A DNA stretch of 60,000 bases, taken from NCBI GenBank assembly GCA_903813345.2, contig CAIIXF020000010.1, positions 6,317,169 to 6,377,168 on the forward strand, written 5' to 3'. Under the pieces are notes generated by a model. That model did not search any database and had not been told where the DNA came from. It saw nothing but the letters and a program-made list of their open reading frames with translations. This stretch comes from Owenia fusiformis (lineage: Eukaryota > Annelida > Polychaeta > Sabellida > Oweniidae). Below, piece after piece: positions 11,901 through 24,000 of this stretch (within the stretch, counting starts at the first letter, position 1; each line of letters begins with the position of its first letter). Position numbers and translations under genes: made by a program.

Positions 11901-14900
11901 GTGCGCTGCCAATGTTCAACGCCCTTACTGGAACTTATAACACATCTGGATTTTACCATCATAGCAAGGTGACAGTTTTCAAGCAATGGAACTTATGTAA
12001 TGATCTTACAGGTGCCCTTTTGACAAGAAGCACATGTATGGGGGCAGTGGTATATAGTGGATCCAGTTCTTCCTTCACCAAGCCTATGGGGATGGTTATG
12101 GAGCCCATCGGGATTGTGGGTGCCCAGATGGACAATATTGCCCAAGCATCCAAAGCATAATTAAATGTGGATGCACCAAATGTGACTGAAAAGGGAACTG
12201 CAAATGCCATGGTGCATTCTACTGCATCGAACTATGCACCTGCAAAGGAAATTGAAGCAATTCACCAAAATAAAGTATTATCTTAGGGGTATCAATGCTG
12301 AAAATGTATCAAGTATCAATGTGATGAATATTTCGTGTTTACTTTATCTCAGAACTGAAACATGAATTGCAATTTGATATACGTACATTGTAAGACAAGA
12401 AATGTCCCATCATGCTTTACACAAGAGACTAAAGATTTTTAAGTGAGCAACTATAAAGCTTTATGAATTACAAAAGACATACATATTGATTTTCTTCAAG
12501 TACATAATAGTGGATATATAGTGAAATTCATTGCTATTTTAAGATGTTGCTAGGTCGTTGCTAGGCAAATTTAGCCTTTATTTCAAGCCGTTGCTAGGGA
12601 AAATGGTCAGACATAACTGCATCGATACATTTGCTATATGTTAAGAAATAATGTGGAAGAGATCCAAAAGCAGTGAACATATAATAGATATATTGTCTGC
12701 AAATGTCAAAATGGGCATTGTAACCTGTTGCCATGTTGTTGCTATGTAATATGGTGATGTCACTTCTGTAAATATGTTAAAATTGATGTATTTTAGGATA
12801 GAAAAACATTTTTTGTAATGGTCTTATAGCATCCTAGCATATATTAAGTGGATTTATATTGCAAAATATGTTATTTTAGGCGGTTGCTATGTGGTTGCTA
12901 GGCAAATATGTGATATAACAAAAAAATCAAAGCCCTAAGATTAGAGTTTATCCTTGGATCTAACTTTGTGCCAAGTTTGGTTGCTCAATTCCCATTCTCC
13001 ATTGGTGAATTATAGTGATATAAGGAGTTTGGAATTTGAATTTTCTATTAAAATTGTGTTAAAAAGCATAAATAACAGGTATCCTGTGTAATCTCAATTA
13101 TTTTTCTAAAAAGGGCTTTAGAAAAAGGGCCCTGTCTCTTAAATATCTTTAAATACATAAAACTATAAGAAAAAACTCAAAAACAAACTTTAGTATGAAA
13201 ACGCAAGATCATTCACCAATTGATTCCGCTAACCTGAAAATGCATAGACAAGACTTTAAAGACAAGATTTTAGGACGAAAAAATCCAATAAAAATAATAA
13301 AACAATAAAAAAGTGATTATGAGTTTTTGCTGATTTCTTTTTACAAAATTATAACATATTACTAATGTTAACAATAACATAAGCTTTTACAACAAAGTAC
13401 ACTTGAAATTATTTATAAAGCTACTAAATAATTAAAGTAACTCAAAAACACCATTCAATATGATACAAAGTATTATCACGCTCAAAACTTTTCTTAAGAC
13501 ATTCAAAATGGCTGACATGACTGAGCCAACAGGTCCAAAACCAAATCAGATGTAGAATGAAGTGAGCTGAACAAGATTTTAAAGTTTTAAAAGCAACTGC
13601 CAAGCCATTTTTCTTAAGTTTGCAGACAAGGATTTTAGCTTTTGACTTCAAAATGGCTGACAGGAAGTAGGTATCTGTAGTGGTTTTGGAGAAAACTGCC
13701 TGATATACGGACGGATGGACAGACAATATGGCCCCACACTATGTGGTGGGGACATAAAAACTGAGTACACATGTACCTGCTGTATTTACCATGAGAGCTA
13801 TTAAAGATTTGTACTACAGCTACAGGATGTTTCATGTTTACCATTGACTGCTGAATGCAACTGTGTTTCCAAGGCAATCTGACATCAATAACAAAAGATT
13901 CTAGTGAATCAATCAATGGTAATATATCAAGGGTTACACTAGGGGTTGAGCTGAGGTTATGAGAGCAGCTGGTCAAAATGGCATTACGGACCAGTTGCCA
14001 TGTTATTTTCATATACTCACTGAAACAATCAACTGGTCTATTTCAAATGTTATCTAGCAATGACCAGTTGACTGACCCTTAGCTCACGCACCAATTGACA
14101 GGACTTACTTTTTGGTCATATTTTTTACTTTGTCAATCTGTTCTCGTTCAGGTGGAGTAATCGTGTCCTCAATTTCTGCCCTCTGTTCTTCATCAGCTCC
14201 AGTCAGTGATGCTGAGATTGCCTCCACTTTCTGTTGTTTATCCAACAGACGACGATGCTCCTTAGTTTCATATTCCCTGCGTTGAATTAATCGGCATAAA
14301 GCCTGAAAAATCAAAAAGAAGTATTCAGTGATGCTGATAATGTGACTCCATTTTTTGCTATTTATCAACAGATGATGATGTCCCTCAATTTCATATTCTT
14401 TACAATGAATTCATCATCTGAACTTTAATGGAAACATTGTTGAATTGACAAAATGACAGAAAATAACACTGAATGAAAAGTAAAATGAACAATTTAAAGC
14501 AAAATACAGAAAATAAGTTCAGTAACTGGAATTGCTTTCAAATCGAGGCAACTACATGTAGCTTGGGTCCAAAAAGGCAAAACCTGATGATATGAAGGTT
14601 AAACAAAATTTAAGCCAAATAAGATATACTTCTAAGACAATATTTTTCACAATAAGTGTACATGAGTAAAACACCCATGCAGGTAGAGTTGAGAACTTAA
14701 AGATTGGAGAGATATTAGGGAGTTTAATCTTGCAACGCTTTTCACAATCTAAATATTTAATTAATGCATTTGTATAGGTGATTGGTCATACGTATAGGTT
14801 GGCATTTTGATTTTTTATGCAAGCTTAAACTCTCTATTAGTAGAACAATTACCTGAAATGACTGATCCAGAAGTTTACGGCTGACCTGTGTGATGTTAAC

Positions 14901-17900
14901 TGAGAAGAGGTAGAAAGTTCTAGAAGGTGCGTGGTCCGCTGTCTTTGATACTTCCTGCAATTGACAAGGAAAATGTGTCTTAAATCAGTGAATATATCTA
15001 CCTGTAGTAAACATATTTCTCAAAAAAACTAGATTAAAAATACTTAGCCAATGCATAATATGTATATTGGTAATTCTAAAACAATGAATAGTAATGATGG
15101 AACTGCATCGATTTACATATTCTCAAAAGAAAAGTTGTATTATTGTCTGAAAAAAATAATTTATTTTACATTTATCGAAAAATAGTGAATTAAATGTTCA
15201 CTTTAAACTTACTGTGACAGTTACGAAGTCTTCTTCGAACATCTTGTATAACATTTCCTTGGCTTCCTTTGCTGGGATCAGCGCAAATTCTTCAATCTGG
15301 AATTGTTGTGGAAATGTAGATGGCTTACTATATTTGACTCATGTTAGTGTTAGTGTTATTTTTTATCTAGGCCTATTTTCTATTTTCATAGCCACAGGCT
15401 GGTATCGAAAGATTTGTCCGCTGTGACGGAGCATGCTATTTTTCATAAAAACACTAAGAATGCTTCACGATTTATTTTTTAACTCATATGTTTCGTTATA
15501 TCAAAGATAATTACTTACTCCATGCAATGGATATATCATTTGCGTGTAACCTTCACTTCTGTTTGAAGTCCATTAACGCTAGGAGTAAAATCTATTGAAA
15601 ACGGCGCCAGAGTATCAAACTCTAAAATGTACCATTTCTTTTTTAACTTTTTAATGGCATGATATAGTGACACGATAATATTAACATATGTTTTCAGCAT
15701 AACTCTGAATGTATTAATAATGCATTTGGTCTTTTTAATTTTTTTATAAAAAATAATATTAATATTTTTTGTCCGCTGTGACGGAGCATTTTCACAGTTC
15801 ACATTTGCAACTGCTCCGTCACAGCGGACAAAAAAATTAAACATTATTTTTTATAAAAGAATTAAAAAGACCAAATACATCAACATCTCATTTATACCTT
15901 CATAGTTATGCTGAAACCATGTGTAAATATTATCGTGTCACTATATCGTGCCATTAGAAAGTTAAACAAGAAATGGTACATTTTGAAGTATGATACTCCG
16001 GCGCCATTTTCAATAGCTTTTCTTCCCAGCGTAATTGGACTTCAAACAGAAGTGACAGTTACCCGCAAATGATATATCCATTGCATGGAGTGAGTAATTT
16101 TGTATGGTATAACGAAACATATGAGTTAAAAAATAAATCGTGAAGCGTTCTTAGTGTTTTTATGAAAAATAGCATGCTCCGTCACAGCGGACAAATATTT
16201 CGATACCAGCCTGTGATAGCATAATTCAAAAAAATACAGATATTTAAATTCTTGGGTCTCAAAATAAAAATTGTGAGTATCTTACATGGTCTGACTTCTA
16301 CTGAGAGCAATGACCATTGTCTACTTTTTACATTCTAGAAACTGTAGAATTTCTAGGAATACTTCAAGAACTTTACCATTTCATTAATTCTAGTATCCTG
16401 GATCATTTTGAAATATTTCATCTGCAATGGTACATGTTGACATTATTACAGGGGTTTCACGAGAATTTCTCAAAACAGGCTAAATAAATGAAAACAACAG
16501 GCAAAGTTAATGGAAATCATAAAATTAACATGGAAATGTTGAAAAGTCCCTAAAAACAGGAGGCAATTTTGTGAAAACAACTGGTGAAAACCCGCCTGTT
16601 GTCTGCTGCTAATGAAACCCCTGTTATCATTACTTTATGTGCAGGTAGTTGAGAAACAATGTCTGAAATGTAATGTAATGCGTAATTTCATAATCTTTAC
16701 CTGTTTTTGCTCAAGCTGTTTTTTCATGAGCAATAGTCTAAATATTCGTAAACTTTTAGAACCGAACCTCTCCCTAACAACACACTCAATGTGTGCCACT
16801 GCCAGATTTTTCAATGCATCTTTATAATCTGAGCTTTCATTAAGGAAATATTAATGATTTGGTTTATTTACTTTCCCTTATTTTGAGATTTTTTGATTAT
16901 TTGAACCTAACAGTTTCAATATTGTACATCAAAAAAATGTTATCCCAAATTTTCATTATCAGCCACAAAAATCGTTCCGAAATTAACCAAAATTCTTTTT
17001 TTCTTATATTTTCATTCAAATATTAATCATAACTTAAGATAAAAGTACACATCCTTGTACTTGATCATCTAAAGAGATTAACTCATGGATAAAAATGATA
17101 TTCTTCAAAAATCATATATTCTATATGTAAAGGATACCAATGACATATGTGCCACCTCCCATGTCACCAACTCTGCGCACAAACCCTGTCTGCAAAAATA
17201 AATAACATGTTATCACAAATAGAACACTATTGCATCAATCTATTTAAACATGCAAGTGCCTACATTTATTAATAAGGTCAGTATCAAGCAAAGGTAATGG
17301 CCGTCACTTTCCCATCAAAGATGGCAGACAGGGAGTGTCGATTTCAATATTTCTAGTTTTCATTGAATTGAACTACTTTATAGTTGACATATAGCTTTGA
17401 TATTTGAACTAAATCTGACTTAATTGACATGGAAACTCTGGAGTATGATCATTTTGTTCATATATCATGTGTGGGCGCCACATTTGAACAATATCTTCCA
17501 CCGCATAAGGGAAGGTAACTGGGAATTTGGTTTTACAGATGATAAGATAACTGATATGCATTGATGCGGTAACATTATGAGAGATTATAATGGAGAGCTA
17601 AGATGTCCAGTTACACCGTATTGAAAACGAACATGATCGTTACCGTATCTTACATTTTCAGTTACCTTCCCTTAAGCAGTGGAAGATACCTTTGAACTGT
17701 GGCATGCATGATAAATGAAAAAATCATCATGCTCCACAGTTCCCATGTCATATAAGTCGGATTTAGTTCAAATATCAAAAGCATAATGTCAACTAGATTC
17801 AAGATTTTATTACTTTTCAAGCCAAAACAATTTATTTGTTAAAAATCAGTCATTACTGATATTTTGACATGTTTGAAGTACAACAGTATTGAGATTAGGC

Positions 17901-20858
17901 CCTACTGAGAAGGAAACTACTCACGGAATCCTCAGTTAGCAGAGTGAGATACTGGTCCATTGCTTGCTTTGTAAGCTTTATATTCTTAGGGAACTGGTGA
18001 TAAATCTACAAGAAATACATATACTTGTGCATCATTATGTATGTTTATATCATATGTGGCAAATGTTGAAGTGAATGGCAAAATATAAGGGTAACAAAAA
18101 GTTCTACCAAAAGCTTCTTTAGATTAGAAACTTTATTTCAGTAAATGTATCTACATGTAATATACAAAATTGTATTGACTTCATAATCATTCACACTTTC
18201 TTTTTTTCTTTGACTTTCTATGATTTTTATAGTTCAGAAATGAATGTATAAAATGCCTCAATGCTAGTAATATTAATAAATGATACCAATTATCTCTCAA
18301 GATATTTACCTCATGACTAGAGAGTGGTTGAGATACTGGAGAGGCAGGGTCACTCACATCAATTCTTAACATTGAGCGCAATACTTCAGATGCTTCCTTG
18401 AAGACAATAGAATTATTAAATGTTACTATTAACAAGCATACATAAGTAGGGGATGAAAAACGTGTCTAAGTAAAAGAAAATGGTGATTTCTTGTACATGT
18501 GGGGAGGGTTTAACAATAACATATTTTTACACAGGTTATTAGAGCTCTATGAAAGAAATACTTTGGTTGAGGTAGAAATTGGAAAATGTGTTGCAATTAA
18601 GTTGCAAAAAATCATATACAATTTAATGTCATTCTTTATACATTATGTAATTGTGTCTTTGGGCAAGTTCAATCCGTGCCAATAAATATGGCTATATACT
18701 TGTATTTGTGGCATAATGAGATCAACATTTTTCACAAGTTATTTCAGTCATTATTAACACACTTTAAGGAAATAAAATTGTACCTTATCTAGTTTATTGG
18801 CGACTGCACTGATAAGTTCTTGGTCCCTGAAGAGGGTGTGAAATCTCTGGAAGTTTAAATGCCAATATATTCCTGCATCAGGTGGTTCTGGAGACTTACT
18901 TCGATCTTTCGGTATTTTGCGTTTTCTCTCATTTGACTGTGAACTGGAATTCTCTCTCTCAGATTTAATTTGAGCATCATTGAGTCTTGGCACTTTGTAC
19001 ATTCTCTCAGTGTCTATTTCCATTTTAGGTATAGCACTATCATTTTCATTAGAGTCACTCATCTCTGGACAACGTTTTATGAACTGGGTTTCTGCCAAAG
19101 CTTTAAATTTACTCACTACATCATCCTTTGATATTGCTGCCTCCTTTTGCACTGTAAAACAAGGTATCAATCACTTATACCTTATATCTAGGGGAACTGA
19201 TATATCGGCAGGTAATAATATTGCCAACTTTAAACCAGGTGCCTGCTTGTAATATCTTACTTTGACTATAAATCATTAAACTTGAAGTCAACAAGTAATG
19301 CTAATTTTGTAATAACTTTTGTTTTCTTGCTTTTTTCTCCATGAAACAATTCACAACGTAAGAAACATATATCTGACCTCATTATATTAAAGTTTCCAAA
19401 CTATCATTTCAGTATTGACAAAGTTTCTTAAAAATAGGGTAGACTAGGTGAATTCCCATTTAGCAGATAATATAATATAGCAATACTTCCATGTGTTTAC
19501 TTAAATGTTACTTTCCCATGGCCCAACCAAACCTAAATAATCAAGCAGTAGATGAGATATTTGACTAAACAAGTATCAGTTTTTGACCTGCTTTTAAATC
19601 CAAGAATGCATTAAATTCAATATATTATTTAGGATGGTTTAGGAATTCTTAATACTATTTATTCAATTACCTACCTTTCATTGCTTCATTCAGTCTATTT
19701 GTGACTTTATCAACAACTGATGACATATTAATTTGTCCATGATGTAGTATCTCCTCTATGATCAGTTCAGCTGCATCACCATACAGTGTCTTGCTTGCAT
19801 AGATGTATCTAGGGTACCTTAGCAATAGCAATGGTACACCTGTACGTATTTCGTATTCTACAAAGCCTCGTTTATGTAACTCAAATGTCACCATGTTATG
19901 CTGTATGAGTGAACACAGACCTTTTTTCACCTGTAAATAAACACATAGGCATATTTCATGCTTAATTGATTTAATAATTCGTTCCTCAGATTTTGAACTT
20001 TAATCATGAATGTGTGCCTTAAATATATATCACTCCCACTAGTTTTCTGCTTTGTTTAAATGCTGAATTCTGCAAGAGAAATATTTTTCTGTGTCTTTAA
20101 CTATAGAATACAATACAACAAACAATATAATATACAATACAATAAGCAATACAATACATTAATAACATATGATGAAAAAGGAAACATTAACAAATCGATC
20201 TTGCATATTTTGGTCATTTGTGAGTGATTTCTACAAGGAATTCAACTGCAGGAATTGAAGTATTGAATTACCAAGATACTGTACTGTATGTATGTATGCT
20301 TGTATTTTAATTTCTTACTTTGACTGTAAATCATTAAATAGCAAAGTTCAATATTCCTACAAGACTTTTTGATGCTGGTCAGCACAAAAAGCTATATCAA
20401 CTTAGTGATAAACCAGTACAGAGAGACTAATAGGTGATATAAAAGCAAGGATACCAACAACAACAATAGTCAGTTGGGATATTTTTGTTTCGAGGTAGGT
20501 TTGACTGAAGGTGACAGTTGAATTTTCATGCAGTCTGTGAAATCCCTTTAAGCACTAAGATACGTATATACATATACGTATATACATATCACATAAACGC
20601 TGTAGCTCCCTGTAATCAAAATAAAATAAAAAATAAAATCGAGGTGGGCGATAATATGTGATTTAGAAAATGTGTTGCACATTTGGCACTCACCTGGTCA
20701 ATTTTGAGCCCACATTCTTTACCTATCACTCCTAAGGGAAGCTGTCGTTTACGAAGTAACACTGTGCCTACTTTTTGAACAATATCACCAAAGTGTTCCT
20801 TCAATAAGAGGGATGAAATCTCAATTTCTAACTTAGACATATTTGTTCCGAAGAGCAC
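8930..20858 (-). CDS. POLR3C: RNA polymerase III subunit RPC3 (C82 homologue), eleven exons
   Basis: Minus-strand exons: 20694-20858 (ATG at 20840), 19675-19930, 18784-19151, 18310-18396, 17925-18005, 17138-17189, 16701-16828, 15213-15296, 14853-14954, 14109-14302, 8930-9008. All junctions are GT-AG and phases close, giving 525 residues (human 534). Hallmarks include SLLLKEHFGDIVQKVG at the start, RYPRYIYASKTLYGD, DAGIYWHLNFQRFH, FALIPAKEAKEMLYKM, the very conserved HAPSRTFYLFSVN, a charged helix LDKQQKVEAISASL, and the tail MSELQVDETIFIL. The protein is a winged-helix subunit of the Pol III initiation subcomplex with RPC6 and RPC7 in the nucleus, used for tRNA and 5S transcription. The last intron (9009-14108) hosts a large inverted-repeat element, and other introns hold palindromic MITEs. 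The gene starts head-to-head with NUDT17. Confidence 0.96.
10466..11185 (-). pseudogene. Decayed transposon-type ORF in the left arm
   Basis: The minus strand reads FLHVSHGVGKGCRTFMIRSV, then LVCASELQIEVYVAFSK, then YRYIPVHEIARAL. Further downstream comes a cysteine-rich segment, KCGCTKCDCKGNCKCHG. I recognise this as the family of uncharacterised proteins common in invertebrate genomes that carry an ALTGCDTVS-type motif followed by a CxC zinc-binding tail. They are usually multicopy and mobile-element associated. The frame breaks between the two parts, so it is not a functional gene. Function is unknown to me. Confidence 0.6.
11440..12270 (+). pseudogene. Decayed transposon-type ORF in the right arm and spacer
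   Basis: Plus-strand reading with frame shifts. It begins with a segment KIEFFALLATVTRHIMADD, followed by CSQEEANTHMFLDVSHGVG, GCRTFMI, then FNALTGTYNTSGFYHHSKV and TVFKQWNLCND. It is the same family as the minus-strand copy in the left arm but extends further toward the N-terminus, because it includes the spacer. In related proteins the ALTG motif continues CDTVS; here the equivalent positions are altered (TYNTS). Interrupted frames mean a relic. Confidence 0.6.
15393..16215. mobile_element. 823 bp palindromic element with CAC...GTG ends and 5 bp TSD
   Basis: Starts CACAGGCTGGTATCG and ends with its reverse complement CGATACCAGCCTGTG, flanked on both sides by ATAGC (15388-15392 and 16216-16220). 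The two ~400 bp arms are reverse complements meeting near 15805. A 21 bp word, tgtccgctgtgacggagca, occurs four times: once near each end and twice back-to-back at the centre. It lies in the POLR3C intron 15297-16700. There is no transposase. CAC termini with a 5 bp duplication resemble Transib-type elements. Confidence 0.8.
17383..17793. mobile_element. Palindromic MITE flanked by TA
   Basis: Left end gttgacat and right end atgtcaac, flanked by TA on both sides. Longer arms match in inverted orientation, for example tttgatatttgaactaaatc and taagggaaggtaactg. It lies in the POLR3C intron between exons 17925-18005 and 17138-17189. TA flanks suggest a Tc1/mariner-type non-autonomous element. 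Confidence 0.65.
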
Positions 20859-21090
20859 CTGATATATGTATCCGCAGCAGTAGAATATAGTTCGTGAAGT
20901 GTATATTCCAGTTAAGTGTTACCTGCATAAACATTTGTATAAAATATTTGAAAAGAATTCCAATAGCTTAATTTCATAAGGTTATTTGCTCACTGTACAT
21001 TCAAATAATAACTTGAATCAAATGAAATGTATAAATAGTTCTTCGTGCGTATGAATATATTTGACCTTCTTTCACTTTCTGTTCACAAAA
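20859..21090. promoter_or_regulatory. Shared promoter region between POLR3C and NUDT17
   Basis: The POLR3C ATG (20840, minus) and the NUDT17 ATG (21091, plus) are only 250 bases apart and diverge, so this segment must serve both. A TATA-like tataaata at 21030-21037 lies 54 bases before the NUDT17 ATG. A possible acceptor on the minus strand just before 20858 suggests a very short 5' UTR intron for POLR3C, but this is uncertain. Confidence 0.6.
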
Positions 21091-24000
21091 ATGGCATCTT
21101 CCAAAATTCAGAAAGTGCTGGTTCATTTTAATAAAAATGGTATAACCTCACCTGCATTATTCACACAGGTAAAGTATTAATTAGGATATTAACAAGAACT
21201 CACTGAAGTGAACAGAATAACATTTCCATGGTTAGGCTGGATGGGGCTATTTTGTTTGCAAAATCTGGTGGGAAAAAATGAAAAATCTTTGAAGAATTTT
21301 CAGTTTGAGTTTCAATGATGATATGCATTGAACATTATCTTTTCAAAGATATAATCAAAAATGTTAACGTTAAGGCAGCCAGCCTAGTCAATACATAATG
21401 GTCATCTCAATTTTAGAAGTTATCAATATCTCCTGCACCAGTCATCTCAACTACTATTTTTTTCATGGCCTGAATTCGTCGCTAACATGCTAAATATAAG
21501 AGTTAGCTGACGTTTGGGAGTCTTACTTACCTTCTAAAGGTTAGAACCCAAATCTTAATGAAACCATATCACCTTTGTTGCGTCATTGATGATGCATAAA
21601 CACAGCATTTGATAGAAATTAGTGTAAACGCTTTTCCATCATGGGCACCCTTACAGTTAGTTCAATGTCGTTAAACTCAATAACGGCGTTCTTTACTATT
21701 AGGAATTTTCTTGGGGCCATTATTGAGTTTAACCTCTTTACTATTCTTTCCTTTGATGCAAGTTCTGGATCCATCGAAACCATTTTTCCGCGATAACATG
21801 CAATTGATACTTGACAATAACATAAAAACACATAACATCAAGCGATTTAACACGATATTATTGTGTTAAATGTTCATTTATACTCGTAAATGAGGCTACA
21901 CTTACCGATCTCTAAAATGACATTTCCGCATGTCCGTCATTGTGTCTGTTCGTCCGAGTGTCCCGGATCGTAAAATTAAACTACTAGCGAAACGAAATTG
22001 TTGTCAAATAGATTGATAATTATTATCGCGATTACTCGCATTAAAAGATAAATTTTGAGGATAACAGGTATCTTTGATTGATTTATATAGCGCGTGTATA
22101 CACGCAAAATAGTTATTAATTGCAAACCTACTGTTTGTAAATGAAGTGCCGCAATGACGGTTAATTTCTGATACGATTTGCAATTTCGATGTTACCGAAA
22201 CTGACCGACATTTTCGTTATATTCCAAACCTGTCTCCAATATTTTCGTAATTATGCATCAATATATAGGGTCTAAGGGGGATACGGGATGGTGTGTATGT
22301 ATTCATAAGGTATGTATGCATGCGTCAATCACATTCTTTAATTGTGTAGATATTACCATGGTTTCAGGGTTTAATTAGTTCCGCTTGTCGAAACCGGCGG
22401 AACGATTAAATTAACGCATCAAGGGCAAAATGATCATGGAGGTTAGACCTAGCCGGGGCCATAAGACATGTCAGATAAGAAACGAGGCCCAGGCTAGGTC
22501 TAATGTTGTTGGACTACCGTACAGTATACTCCATACCTGTAATTAAGCCATCAAATCACTTGATTTAATCTATTGATGTGAATTTTAGGAAATATTGAGC
22601 TTCAAGTTGAAATATCAACCCAATAGCGTTTCAACTTTATTTTTGACTTTATTATTCACCTATAATAGCAGAAATGCACTTTCGTGTCTTAGAGAAGTGT
22701 TTTGATTGACACAGATTCAGTTATAGATTATATAATCTTTGTATGTTTGTATTGTATAATTGCAGTGTATCCTAGACTGCTACAATAGCGATGTACCAAC
22801 TATGGACATTGGTTTTCAACTCACTGACAACAAAGTTATTTTGTCTTCTCCATCTCCCTCTAACAGGGTCAAAATGAAGGTACTGTCCATATCTGTATAA
22901 AAGTTTACTTTAACAATGAAAAAATGGTTGAATCTTGTATCAAATATTCCACTGTGAGGCTTCATCAACTGCACACAATGAAACTCATGGATAAATTGTC
23001 TTATCAATTTATTGATCATTGCCTGCCATGCTTCTAACCCTTTTTACATACATGTAGTTTTGTTATATAATCAAAACTTTATCATGACAAGCCTATAGTG
23101 CACTTCAAAGTTAAAGTTAAGTCTGTTTTATAGTGTTTATCCACATCTGCTCTAAAATGAAGATTCCTGAGCCAGTTTTCGTAATTGATAATTAAACAAC
23201 ACTTATGATAGGGTTTCTGATTGGGTGCCCTATCTGCCTATTTGATTGCTACATGTAATGAACAATGAGAGCCATACAACATATTGTTCAAATTTAAGAC
23301 ATAAACTTCCCATAATGTGAATGACATATAATTGGGCTGCAATGTTTGTGAGCTGGCTCAGGTGGGGGGGTACATAATGGCTTAATGCATTAAATGTAGA
23401 ATGACATCGTGGTAAGCCACACCCTCTCCATCTCTATCCTTCTGGACATCTGCGATGCAATAGAGAGAGGTGCTATGAGTATCAGAATGGCAGAATGAGG
23501 ACAATGATTAAATCTATGATTTTACTTCCAGCATCCTACATTCTGTCCCATTCACAACTTGACACCTGAGGGTGCAAGTAGTCTCCCAAATGAGACTTTA
23601 GACAGAGGTATAGATGTAGGGGCTGTAGTCCTGCTGCATACATGTGATGATAAAATACTTTTGACCCGCAGAGCCAGCCATTTAAGGACGTTCCCTGGGG
23701 TTTGGGTGATGCCTGGAGGTCATATAGAACTCAATGAAACTGTAAGCAAAGCATGATACACATTTTGCTTTTTTACACTTATTTTGGGTATTCATTAGAA
23801 GTTTATGCAACCACCTAGGATGATGATGAATGGTAAAGTCAAATTTCTTTTAAAAACCTTTATTTGGTAAAATATTAGACACAAACTTTCAAAAAAACAT
23901 GAGTTACCATAAACAACCTGAATAGGAGTCATGAGGTCAATAATAAGAAATTAAACTATTTGAATAGTAAGTTACTCTCATTTAATCGTATATACATGTA

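Larger units (their letters stand above)
9131..13757. mobile_element. Large inverted-repeat (fold-back) element in the last POLR3C intron
   Basis: Left arm about 9510-11200, right arm about 11700-13240, reverse complementary with moderate divergence. For example gagacagggccctttttcta at the left pairs with the reverse complement near 13115-13140, and cagttccctttgcagtcaca pairs with the 12180 region. The outer flanks show tgtccccacca near 9137 and ggtggggaca near 13746, suggesting the true ends of a ~4.6 kb unit. Just inside the left end is a ~170 bp direct duplication (around 9170-9500) with the word caaaatggc. Both arms carry decayed copies of the same mobile-element ORF pointing outward. Confidence 0.72.

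Noticed and set aside
21619-21831. 70-codon minus-strand frame in NUDT17 intron 1
   Set aside because: It overlaps a short inverted repeat and matches no family known to me; nearby donor-like sites do not connect to any exon.
21904-21950. Possible 5' exon of POLR3C with a short upstream frame
   Set aside because: A minus-strand donor is present at 21904, but NUDT17 starts at 21091 between it and POLR3C, so this would overlap NUDT17 exon 1; splicing evidence would be needed.
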